DNA from: Nitrospirota bacterium
Lineage (GTDB): Bacteria > Nitrospirota > Thermodesulfovibrionia > Thermodesulfovibrionales > JdFR-85
DNA: 34,046 nucleotides
Direction of reading: 5' to 3'
Assembly (NCBI GenBank): GCA_015484595.1
Contig: WFMM01000014.1
Span: forward strand, 1-34,046
Shown here one piece after another: positions 23,880 through 30,822 of this stretch; the stretch's first letter is position 1; each line of letters starts with the position of its first letter. Both the position numbers and the translations under genes were made by a program. Under the pieces are notes generated by a model, which searched no databases, was not told where the DNA came from, and saw nothing but the letters and a program-made list of their open reading frames with translations.

Positions 23880-24166
23880 CTCTTCCTCCTCATGGGCGGC
23901 TCTATAAGTGAGCCTGCAGGGAAGTGCTCCACTGATGATGGAAAGTCCTGAAATGGTGAAAACCAGTCAGCCTGCGATGGATTCCTTGTATACCTTGCTT
24001 CGGTCCATACAGAAAGGTCGGTAAGGGAAAGCTCGCTGCAGAGGTCTTTCAGGGAAAGCATCTCTTTTTTCCCCTTTGCTACCTGAGCAGAGGCAGAAAA
24101 CAGTAAAAAGACCAGCACGATAATCTCGAATAAAAAAATGGATATAAATATCTGGTATCTCTTCAT
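23876..24166 (-). CDS. small exported conserved protein of the NosL operon
   Basis: 96 residues with an N-terminal hydrophobic segment (about 5-27) that may be cleaved after ASA. The soluble part LSLKDLCSELSLTDLSVWTEARYTRNPSQADWFSPFQDFPSSVEHFPAGSL has one Cys (C43) and several Trp/Phe/Pro, and ends in a basic tail (PMRRKR). I recall similar sequences beside NosL and MacB-type genes but no function. The 4-nt overlap with the permease suggests coupled translation. Confidence 0.78.
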   Translation of the reverse strand: MKRYQIFISIFLFEIIVLVFLLFSASAQVAKGKKEMLSLKDLCSELSLTDLSVWTEARYTRNPSQADWFSPFQDFPSSVEHFPAGSLIEPPMRRKR

Positions 24167-24188
24167 TATTTCCCTTAAATCTGAGATT

Positions 24189-24235
24189 CCACTGGGCAGT
24201 GGGGATAAGTCTCCACTGCCCAGTGGGGACTTATC
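24189..24235 (-). promoter_or_regulatory. nested alternative hairpins after nosL
   Basis: CCACTGGGCAGTGG (24189-24202) and CCACTGCCCAGTGG (24213-24226) are exact reverse complements and each is itself almost a palindrome. Outside the second, GATAAGTC (24204-24211) and GACTTATC (24228-24235, inside which lies the nosL stop) form another stem, so two mutually exclusive folds exist. No T tract follows in the minus direction. It lies between nosL and the next gene in an operon, so mRNA processing, stabilisation or attenuation is possible. Confidence 0.6.
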
Positions 24236-24770
24236 AGCATCCCTTCATTATCATCTTCTTTTTCTTCATTTTCATCTTCATCTTCATCATGCCCTTTGGT
24301 ATGTCATCAGGGGTAACCTCACTGAAGTGAAGCATCCTTTTTCCGTGGTGGTCCTTCATGAAGGTCTCTGCCTGAGCCTTTCCTTTTACAGGGACAAGCT
24401 CCACACCCATTGGGCCATATACATCGCTACCTAAAATAAAGTAGACATCAGGGTCCTTTGCGTTTACAACCCTGGTTGAGTAGTACTCGGTTACATAGAT
24501 ATCCTCAATCTCGGACTGGCTGTGCTTTGAGTATTTTTCAGGATGAAAGTAAAATCTGAACATATCCTTTGGGCCGTCAAAAGCCACATAGGAGCCGTCT
24601 TTAAATACGATCTCTGCATTCCAGTTTGGGTACATAGAGGCCTTCATACCACAGACCGGGCAGCGGTCAGCAGGCCCTGGTTTCTTAAACTCACCTGCCA
24701 TTGCCAGTGAGGCAACAAATACAAAGAGACCGATTAAAAGGACATAGATTATGCCTCTATGATTCTTCAT
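24234..24770 (-). CDS. nosL: NosL-family copper-binding protein with Met/Lys-rich tail
   Basis: 178 residues. Signal peptide about 1-25 (cleaved after AMA), with no lipobox Cys, unlike the usual NosL lipoprotein. The NosL metal motif CPVCGM (C37, C40, M42) is followed by NWNAEIVFKDGSYVAFDG and YVTEYYSTRVVNAKDPDVYFILGSD. NosL delivers Cu(I) to nitrous oxide reductase in denitrifiers, but no nosZ lies in the window, so another client is likely. The C-terminus (about 159-178) is a Met/Lys-rich tail that ends in KGC, which could bind Cu(I). Ribosome site AAGGAG precedes the ATG. Confidence 0.88.
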   Translation of the reverse strand: MKNHRGIIYVLLIGLFVFVASLAMAGEFKKPGPADRCPVCGMKASMYPNWNAEIVFKDGSYVAFDGPKDMFRFYFHPEKYSKHSQSEIEDIYVTEYYSTRVVNAKDPDVYFILGSDVYGPMGVELVPVKGKAQAETFMKDHHGKRMLHFSEVTPDDIPKGMMKMKMKMKKKKMIMKGC

Positions 24771-24836
24771 CGTGCACTCCTTTGGTGTGAGGGTTTTACA
24801 GGGTAAGACCCCGCATTAAGCCTGTTGGGACAGACT

Positions 24837-25151
24837 CTATCGGGTTTTCGGTGGGTGGAAAAACTGGTTGGTGGTTATGGGGAGGAAGAAACTGTTTTTT
24901 ATAATGGGTAAAACCGTTACCAGGACTGTTATAAGCATGGTACAGGCAGGTCTTATGGGAAAGAAGAGCACATTAATGCTACCTGAGGGTTTCTTTGAGC
25001 AAACATCAGCAGTTATCACCAACTGATGCCCTGACCATTCTGGGGCGGCAATTGTTGCCTGTGAAGTACTTACGAAAAACACAGGCATCACAAGCTTAAG
25101 AAGCAGAGCAGCTATCAGGGCAATGTATATTGTCTTTTTTAAGGTATTCAT
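24837..25151 (-). CDS. small membrane protein in the transporter operon
   Basis: 104 residues, with two hydrophobic segments (about 7-32 and 68-90) and a Cys at 51 (DVCSKKPSG) and at 70. The ATG overlaps the ATPase stop (4 nt), so its position in the operon supports a real gene, although base-level evidence is limited. No recognised family. Confidence 0.68.
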   Translation of the reverse strand: MNTLKKTIYIALIAALLLKLVMPVFFVSTSQATIAAPEWSGHQLVITADVCSKKPSGSINVLFFPIRPACTMLITVLVTVLPIIKNSFFLPITTNQFFHPPKTR

Positions 25152-25816
25152 TCCTCTATGAGTTTCCCCTTTGACATCCTGAATACACGCTCAGTCTGCC
25201 TTGCAAGCTCTGAACTATGGGTTACCATCACAAAGGTTATACCCCTTTCTTTGTTCATCCTCTTAAAGAGCTCCATTACCTCTGCCTCGGTCTCCTCGTC
25301 AAGGTCGCCTGTGGGCTCATCAGCAAGTATGATATCAGGGTTGTTAATAAATGCCCTTGCGATGGCAGCGCGTCGCTGCTGTCCACCACTTAGGTGAGCA
25401 GGATAGGAGTTTACCTTGTCCTTTATACCCATCTGTTCAAGTAGCTCCATGGCAAGCTCAACCTGAGAGTCCTGCGTTTCATTACCAAAGTAAGTTGGAA
25501 GTAACACATTTTCAATCACCGTGAGTGTTGATATGAGACTTGAAAATTGATATATAAAGTTTAGCTTTCTGTTTCTGAACTCTGAAAGGTCATCGTCACT
25601 TAGTGCCCAGATGTCGGTTCCATCAATAAGCACGGTGCCCCTGTCAGGTCTTGTAAGTCCACCCATGAGGCTTAAAAGGGTTGTTTTACCGCTTCCCGAG
25701 TGACCAAGTATGGAGACGAACTCTCCCTTTTTTATGTGTAGGGTAACCCCATCTACTGCTACTATTTCGTCGCCACCCACATAGTATCTCTTAGAGACAT
25801 CGATTACTTCGATCAT
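25148..25816 (-). CDS. ABC transporter ATP-binding protein, LolD/MacB type (second)
   Basis: 222 residues. Walker A GHSGSGKTTLL, signature LSGGQQRRAAIARAF, Walker B DIILADEPTGDLD and switch MVTHSS are intact. It is the ATPase of the upstream FtsX permease at 26901 (four-gene run of permease, two lipoproteins and ATPase). It and the 21734 ATPase are clearly related but not near-identical, so the operon appears to carry two transporters. Confidence 0.9.
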   Translation of the reverse strand: MIEVIDVSKRYYVGGDEIVAVDGVTLHIKKGEFVSILGHSGSGKTTLLSLMGGLTRPDRGTVLIDGTDIWALSDDDLSEFRNRKLNFIYQFSSLISTLTVIENVLLPTYFGNETQDSQVELAMELLEQMGIKDKVNSYPAHLSGGQQRRAAIARAFINNPDIILADEPTGDLDEETEAEVMELFKRMNKERGITFVMVTHSSELARQTERVFRMSKGKLIEE

Positions 25817-25819
25817 CTT

Positions 25820-26449
25820 TTATGAAATACCTCCTTTTTCTTTAATCTTCTTTAAGAGTTCGTCAGCGAATCTCTGATGAAGTTTGCTTAATGCTTCGTA
25901 CTCCTTCTTTGCCTTATCAAGGTCACCTGCATCAAGATAGGCAAGCCCAAGATTAAAATGAGCTGTGGAATAGCTTGGCCTCAGCTGCACTGCCTTTTCA
26001 AGTGCTCTTATTCGTTCTTTAAGCATACCAAGCCGACTGTATGAATAAGCAATATTGTTATAGGCTACTGCGTAGGTTGGCATCAGTTTGATGCACTTCT
26101 TGAATGCCTCGATGGCCTCTTTGTACTTTCCGAGTCTGTTGTAGGCAGTGCCCATCCTGAAGTAGGCATAACCCATCTTTGGGTCAAGCTTCACTACCTT
26201 TTTAAGTGCCTCCACCTCCTGCTCGTACAGCGATGCCCTGTCGTAGAGGTCTGACAGGTGATACCAGAGCCTGGGATTGTTCGGGTCTTTGTCAAGCTGT
26301 TTCTTTACCTGAACGAACACAGAGGTGCTATTGTAAGGATTTACAGCAGAGGGGAGTTCCTTCTTTTCTGTCTTTGCCTCCTCCTTCTTTTTGGAACATC
26401 CAGTAAAAAGCAGACATCCCATCAGTATTACCAGTATAAGTCTTTTCAT
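25820..26449 (-). CDS. TPR lipoprotein
   Basis: 209 residues. Lipobox LFTGC with Cys18, then a Lys/Glu-rich linker (20-40) and about four TPR motifs (from about 60 to 190) such as YAYFRMGTAYNRLGKYKEAIEAFKKCIKL and TAHFNLGLAYLDAGDLDKAKKEYEAL. TPRs mediate protein binding; here the protein sits in the periplasm on a membrane. It is next to the ATPase (3-nt gap), suggesting a role in assembly of a complex served by the transporter. Confidence 0.87.
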   Translation of the reverse strand: MKRLILVILMGCLLFTGCSKKKEEAKTEKKELPSAVNPYNSTSVFVQVKKQLDKDPNNPRLWYHLSDLYDRASLYEQEVEALKKVVKLDPKMGYAYFRMGTAYNRLGKYKEAIEAFKKCIKLMPTYAVAYNNIAYSYSRLGMLKERIRALEKAVQLRPSYSTAHFNLGLAYLDAGDLDKAKKEYEALSKLHQRFADELLKKIKEKGGIS

Positions 26450-26457
26450 CTTACCCC

Positions 26458-26904
26458 CTAACGAAAGAATCTGTAAGCCTTCCTGAGAAGGGCTTCTTTA
26501 ATTATAATATTACCATCTCTGAGCTCTGAATTAAGAGGTATCGGGACATGGTTTCCTCGCCAGCCTTCAGGGTTGTTAAGGTCAAAGGAGAAGTTGTGGT
26601 GAATGCAGATTAGCTTGTCATCCTCGGTCTTAAACCCCAGTTTGGCCTTGTAGCAAAGGTAGTCAGCGTCAAGATAGGTCTTTATATCTTCAGGTGAAAA
26701 CCTGATTACCATAAAGTCAATGTTTCTTCCCCTGTAACGATAGGTATAAAAGTTTACCCTTTGCTTGAGTGATTCAACTGGTATGCTTACCACACCCTTT
26801 GATGCCTCAACCAGAGTGAACTCCGGAGCCAGTCTTGCCTTTTTGCATGATAATGTAAAAAGTAACAGCAACAGTACAAACGAACTGAAAGCCTTCTTCA
26901 TCAT
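26458..26904 (-). CDS. DUF2318-like lipoprotein
   Basis: 148 residues. Lipobox LFTLSC (Cys20). The body resembles DUF2318: IPVESLKQRVNFYTYRYRGRNIDFMVIRF followed by DADYLCYKAKLGFKTEDDKLICIHHNFSFDL. In the canonical domain these lines read DACxxCY and CxxC; here C84 and C100 remain, while the other metal-binding Cys positions are Asp and His, so any cluster is altered or lost. It overlaps the upstream permease stop by 4 nt. Role unknown; domain assignment is by eye. Confidence 0.72.
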   Translation of the reverse strand: MMKKAFSSFVLLLLLFTLSCKKARLAPEFTLVEASKGVVSIPVESLKQRVNFYTYRYRGRNIDFMVIRFSPEDIKTYLDADYLCYKAKLGFKTEDDKLICIHHNFSFDLNNPEGWRGNHVPIPLNSELRDGNIIIKEALLRKAYRFFR

Positions 26905-28109
26905 TCGCCCTCCCGTATAGCCTCATAAGGCTCCAGTTTTGAGGCAACCATAGCAGGAAGTGCAGAGGCAATCAGCCCTGTAAGCTCAGCAAATACCACG
27001 GCGACAATTATCAGCATAATTAGCATTTGATTTGATGGAACCAGATAGGGAAGCTTCAGGTCCTTTTTTATGAGGTCCTTAACAAGACTTAGGAATATGC
27101 CTGAGCCAATTATGCCCATGATGCCACCAACAATGGAGATAAAGGATGCCTCAGAGATTATAAGCCTGAAGATGTGTCGTTTTTTTGCACCCATTGCCCT
27201 CAGTAACCCTATCTCTCTTTTTCGTTCGTTTACTATCATGGAGAAGGCAAAACCGATCAGCATAAGTGCTATAAGCCATACGACTACACTTATGGTAATT
27301 ATACCCCTTAAAAGTCCCTTCATCTGCTTTCTTACTGTGCTTATTACCTTGTCTGAGGCGATAGCCTTTACACCCGGAACATCGTGTTCAATCCTGATGG
27401 CAACCCTTTCGGGTGAGATGTTCTCGTCTACCTGAACAAGCACAGCAGAGATTTTGCTACGGTCTATCTTCAGTGGCACCATTGCACGCTCAACTGAGGC
27501 CTCTGCCATCTTGTATGCACCCTCCATGGTCATAAACACGCCCCGGTCAAAATATTCCATTCCTGTTGGCTCAAGAGTGCCAGCTACATCAAAGGCACTT
27601 CCATAAAAGGGTATGGTATCACCAACGATTACCGGGATATCTCTGCCTGTGATTATCTCGTTAAACTTAAGAGGCCTCTTTAAGTGCTGTTCAAGCCAGG
27701 GCTTAATGGTAAAGTCTGTCTTGGGGTCAAAGGCGGTTATAAAGACATCCACATTGTAGCAGCAGGTAAAGGATGTGGGTTTGATGTAAAGATGAGGAGA
27801 GGCCCTTTTTACGCCCCTAACCGCCTTTACCTTCTCAAGCACATCCTTTGACATGTAAAAGGTAGTGGGTTTTCCAGTAAGTAATGCACTCTTTGCCTGA
27901 GCCTCATAACCTTCAGGCACCACCAGTATGTCTGCACCGAGACGGTATGTGCCTATCTTGAGGGCGTTTTTCATACCAGAAGTAAAGATGGTGGCTCCAA
28001 AGAGTGCAGCACTTACCACTGAAACAGCAAGCAGAAGTATCAGGGTTCTTGCTAATTTCCGCTTTAGATTCCTGAGTGCAATTCCCATTATGCCTACTCT
28101 CTTTGCCAT
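26901..28109 (-). CDS. FtsX/MacB-type ABC permease, first gene of the NosL/ABC operon
   Basis: 402 residues with TM1 at about 20-45, a periplasmic domain and three TMs in the C-terminal half. The coupling motif VNERKREIGLLRAMGAKKRHIFRLI is a textbook FtsX/LolC signature. The periplasmic domain carries a vicinal Cys pair (TSFTCCYNVD, C116-C117), which could be a metal or thiol site. The ribosome site AAGGAG is 5 nt before ATG. A promoter candidate precedes it at 28164-28193. Confidence 0.9.
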   Translation of the reverse strand: MAKRVGIMGIALRNLKRKLARTLILLLAVSVVSAALFGATIFTSGMKNALKIGTYRLGADILVVPEGYEAQAKSALLTGKPTTFYMSKDVLEKVKAVRGVKRASPHLYIKPTSFTCCYNVDVFITAFDPKTDFTIKPWLEQHLKRPLKFNEIITGRDIPVIVGDTIPFYGSAFDVAGTLEPTGMEYFDRGVFMTMEGAYKMAEASVERAMVPLKIDRSKISAVLVQVDENISPERVAIRIEHDVPGVKAIASDKVISTVRKQMKGLLRGIITISVVVWLIALMLIGFAFSMIVNERKREIGLLRAMGAKKRHIFRLIISEASFISIVGGIMGIIGSGIFLSLVKDLIKKDLKLPYLVPSNQMLIMLIIVAVVFAELTGLIASALPAMVASKLEPYEAIREGE

Positions 28110-28163
28110 TTTTCTCCTTTCCTTAAAGGGGTATGTTCAGTCTGTATTGATTAGGTGAAGGGT

Positions 28164-28193
28164 ATTATAAAAAAGGGCGATGTCGCTTATAAA
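28164..28193 (-). promoter_or_regulatory. promoter of the NosL/ABC operon
   Basis: TATAAT on the minus strand (28169-28164), preceded by TTTATA (28193-28188) with an 18-bp spacer. The -10 is perfect; the -35 is weak. It reads toward the permease at 28109. Confidence 0.5.
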
Positions 28194-28200
28194 GCTTGAC

Positions 28201-28236
28201 AAAAAGAAGGAAAGGGGACCATGCCCCCTTTCCTTC
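28201..28236 (-). terminator. intrinsic terminator of the beta-propeller gene
   Basis: On the minus strand GAAGGAAAGGGG pairs with CCCCTTTCCTTC around a short GCATGGT-type loop, followed by TTTTTG. It lies 7 nt beyond the propeller stop codon and separates that gene from the downstream operon. Confidence 0.9.
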
Positions 28237-28242
28237 CTGCCT

Positions 28243-29328
28243 CTAACAGCCCTTTATGACTCTTCTTTTGTGTTTTTTAAGAGGTGCTGGGTTCCAGTCC
28301 ACCTCAATACCACAGAGAAGTGGTGAGCCCTGGTCAATTGTAACCTCTATTCCATACTTACTGTGGCAACTATAACATGCTGAGACCTTTTCCTCGATCT
28401 TGTGGGTCTTAGTGTTTATGACCACAAGGAGACTGTCGTTTTCGTAAGTCCTTGCTGCGGCAAGGGCATATTTCCCATCAGGTGTGAACTCAAAGTCGTG
28501 GGGCCTTATGTTATCTGGAAGCACGATGTGGTCTTTGACCGTATCGGTTGCTGTGTCGATGATTACCACCTGGCTATGGTGTGTGCCTGGTTTCAGGCCT
28601 GGATCAAACTCGTTAGGTGCACTAACCCAGAGCTCCTTGCCGTCAGGTGTGAGCTGGATCTGGTGGATAAAAGTCATCTCTGGGTCCTTGATCTCCTTTA
28701 TCTTCTTCTTTGTAGTCCAGTCGTAAACATAAATGGTGCCCGTTGGCATGTCTGCCATATAAGCCTTCTTGGTATCGTGGGTCCACTGGATACCACAGAT
28801 AGCCTTTCCAATCGGCATACTGTCAACGGTCTTCAGTTTCTTTGGATCCCACACATAAACATGACCATCGGCCATATCCTCGAGATAGACATTTCCATCT
28901 GGACCAAGGATTGCATCGCAGAACTTCTTTCCTACATGAAATGGCCCTTCTTTTTTACCTGTCCCGAAGTGATAAACATAAACATCACCGCTTAGCGTTC
29001 CTATGACCATTCTTTTATCTGAGCCACTTTTTAACAGAGCACCACCATGTGTGCCTCCACCCTTTTTGATATCCTCAAACTTCATACCAGCAATAATACC
29101 TTCCATCTCAGAACCCGATTCCGTTATAACTATCCTGTCCTTCATTATATCTGATGGTGACTTCATGGTTCTTAGGTCAATTATCGCAAAGTGCCCGCCA
29201 TGACCAGCAATGTAAGCGATTCCGTTAAAGGTCAGGTGTTTTTTTGCGTTTGCAGTTGAACCTGTAAGTAGGTATCCTGCCAAAGCAACTGCTAAGATTA
29301 GTGTTACAGTTAATACTTTCTTTTTCAT
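28243..29328 (-). CDS. beta-propeller protein with one c-type heme motif
   Basis: 361 residues. Signal peptide about 1-28 (TANA). The body is a YVTN/YncE or cytochrome-d1-like beta-propeller (repeats like KMVIGTLSGDVYVYHFGTGKKEG, KKAYMADMPTGTIYVYDWTTKKKIKE, GKYALAAARTYENDSLLVVINTKTHKIEE). A single CxxCH motif, CYSCH, lies at 318-322, just beyond the last blade. The tail is basic and ends KGC, as in NosL. It is probably a periplasmic monoheme electron-transfer or sensor protein; NirF-like proteins are the closest comparison, but that is inference. Its start overlaps the stop of a 46-codon ORF. Confidence 0.82.
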   Translation of the reverse strand: MKKKVLTVTLILAVALAGYLLTGSTANAKKHLTFNGIAYIAGHGGHFAIIDLRTMKSPSDIMKDRIVITESGSEMEGIIAGMKFEDIKKGGGTHGGALLKSGSDKRMVIGTLSGDVYVYHFGTGKKEGPFHVGKKFCDAILGPDGNVYLEDMADGHVYVWDPKKLKTVDSMPIGKAICGIQWTHDTKKAYMADMPTGTIYVYDWTTKKKIKEIKDPEMTFIHQIQLTPDGKELWVSAPNEFDPGLKPGTHHSQVVIIDTATDTVKDHIVLPDNIRPHDFEFTPDGKYALAAARTYENDSLLVVINTKTHKIEEKVSACYSCHSKYGIEVTIDQGSPLLCGIEVDWNPAPLKKHKRRVIKGC

Positions 29329-29465
29329 GCTTCCTCCCCAAAAAGGATTTCAAGGTTTAAAAAACCTTTTGTTTCTGGTTTTTCTGTTTTTTTGATCCTT
29401 ACCTTTTGGCTTATCTGTTTTTTTCGCCCCATCACCTCCTTTCTCTGAAATATATTTTGCCTCAT
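29325..29465 (-). CDS. 46-residue basic peptide, coupled to the beta-propeller gene
   Basis: A 46-codon frame whose TGA overlaps the next ATG (ATGA). GGGGAGG stands right before the first ATG (29465), and an internal in-frame ATG (12th codon) follows AAGGAGGTG, a near-perfect ribosome site. Content: basic N-half with KKQ and KTEKPETKG, then an acidic end LFGEEA. No signal peptide. It may be a small real protein, a leader controlling the heme protein by coupling, or a precursor peptide; I cannot tell which. Confidence 0.55.
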   Translation of the reverse strand: MRQNIFQRKEVMGRKKQISQKVRIKKTEKPETKGFLNLEILFGEEA

Positions 29466-29499
29466 TACCTCCCCTTAAAACTGACCGCAGTCTAAATAT

Positions 29500-29529
29500 A
29501 AAATAAATAAAAAAAACCCCCCTTGTCAA
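29500..29529 (-). promoter_or_regulatory. promoter candidate with G6-T8 spacer
   Basis: On the minus strand TTGACA (29529-29524) and TATTTT (29505-29500), 18-bp spacer. The spacer contains six G followed by eight T, a tract that could change length by slippage. It reads to the 46-codon ORF and the propeller gene. A second choice for the -10, TATATT, is five bases farther downstream. Confidence 0.5.
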
Positions 29530-29582
29530 CTTGAAATTTAAACTTTAGATTATCTATACAGGATGGAAGTATTGAAGTTTAA

Positions 29583-29604
29583 GGGGAGAGGAGAGGCTCT
29601 CCCC
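29583..29604 (-). terminator. hairpin after the sulfur transporter gene
   Basis: On the minus strand GGGGAGAG pairs with CTCTCCCC around a 6-nt loop, 13 nt after the transporter stop. Only two T follow, so termination would be weak or need a factor. Confidence 0.5.
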
Positions 29605-29617
29605 ATTAAAAAGGCCG

Positions 29618-30679
29618 TTATATATCGAGGTCCTGCATGGGTTTTATAAAGAGGAAGTAGACCATTGTCCAGTTTCCAAGTATGATGAAGATGGTTGCCA
29701 CGATGGATGAAAGTGCAAGGGTAGAAAAACCAGTAAGACCGTGCCCTACATTACAACCACCACCAATGGTTGCGCCAACACCCATTATAAGGCCACCAAC
29801 AAATACTCTTAATAGTTCCTCTGCACCTGGTGCCTTGAGCTTGAACTCCTTAAGTCCCCAGGCACTAAGGAGTGCCCCAATTGGTGTGCCAAGCACAAGC
29901 ATTGCAGACCATGTAGGCTTTTTTGAAAGCATTATGCTTGAGAAGAGTTCCTTTGTTGGGCCTGTATAGGATACACCCCTTGCACCACCACCCCAGATCT
30001 CAGAGGCCCACCAGGCAGCAATTATCACAAGGCCTGTGAGCACACCTGTAAGTGGCCAGGAGTAACCCTTCTGCGGTTTCTGCACACCGCCCTTTATGAG
30101 AAAGGGGATGACGATCACTGTAAAGGCTGCTATTACTATCCACTTGTTGATACCAAAGATATTATATAGGGTGGGCACTGTGAGGTCGACGCCCTGGTCC
30201 CAGAGCTTGTTTAACTGGCTTTCGTTTAAAACCCTGATTCCATCAGGTGTGACCCAGACACTTATCTTGCTAAGAAGGTTGTTAACCGGTGAGAGGAAGC
30301 CCTTGGCAGTAGTAAATATACCAATCATAAAGCCAAGCACTGATACCATGGCGTTTACCTGTCCCTCGCCCATCTTATACCAGATTCCGCTTCCGCATCC
30401 ACCAGCAAGCACTATGCCCAGACCGAAGATGTAACCACCAACGATGTTTGCAATCGGAAAAAATGCCTGTCTTCTTAACTCTTCGATCTGTCCAATGCTT
30501 TCAAGAAAGTTTGCTCCAATTGTGGTAATTATAAGTGCGAGCAGATAGGCCTTGAAAAGTGTGTAGTCGTTAATGAATATGGTGTCCCTGAAGGCAGTGT
30601 TCATACAGTAGCGGCCACGCTGAAAGATCCACCCAACTGCCATACCAATAATGAGTCCCGACAAAATGGTCATTACCAT
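29618..30679 (-). CDS. YeeE/YedE-family sulfur transporter (TsuA-like)
   Basis: 353 residues from ATG 30679; a GTG at 30694 in the same frame is really the ribosome site (GGGAGGG, 6 nt before the ATG). About ten TM helices in two homologous halves. Conserved Cys: RYCMNTAFR (about 24-32), LAGGCGSGIWYKMGEG (first half) and GGGCNVGHGLTG (second half); these form the thiosulfate-handling set in TsuA. It probably imports thiosulfate or another small sulfur compound. It lies alone in its orientation, upstream of the propeller gene with a 153-nt gap to the 46-codon ORF. Confidence 0.88.
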   Translation of the reverse strand: MVMTILSGLIIGMAVGWIFQRGRYCMNTAFRDTIFINDYTLFKAYLLALIITTIGANFLESIGQIEELRRQAFFPIANIVGGYIFGLGIVLAGGCGSGIWYKMGEGQVNAMVSVLGFMIGIFTTAKGFLSPVNNLLSKISVWVTPDGIRVLNESQLNKLWDQGVDLTVPTLYNIFGINKWIVIAAFTVIVIPFLIKGGVQKPQKGYSWPLTGVLTGLVIIAAWWASEIWGGGARGVSYTGPTKELFSSIMLSKKPTWSAMLVLGTPIGALLSAWGLKEFKLKAPGAEELLRVFVGGLIMGVGATIGGGCNVGHGLTGFSTLALSSIVATIFIILGNWTMVYFLFIKPMQDLDI

Positions 30680-30780
30680 AGCAGACCCTCCCACTTTATT
30701 ATAATTTTTGAGACCCCACGGTCCCTGACAGATTACAAAAGCAGGAATTTGTGGTTTTGATGTTTTTTTTCAGGTCATAA

Positions 30781-30810
30781 ATAATAGTTAAACTTGCCTG
30801 CTGATGTCAA
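30781..30810 (-). promoter_or_regulatory. sigma70-type promoter of the sulfur transporter gene
   Basis: On the minus strand TTGACA (30810-30805) and TATTAT (30786-30781), 18-bp spacer. It would give a roughly 95-nt leader. A nearer TATAAT (30703-30698) lacks a -35. The rest of the gap to mutL shows nothing else. Confidence 0.6.
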
Positions 30811-30822
30811 CTGATGAGAGGC

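Noticed and set aside
28402-28995. plus-strand ORF of 197 codons opposite the beta-propeller gene
   Set aside because: It is the antisense shadow of a clearly real gene with signal peptide, propeller repeats and heme motif.
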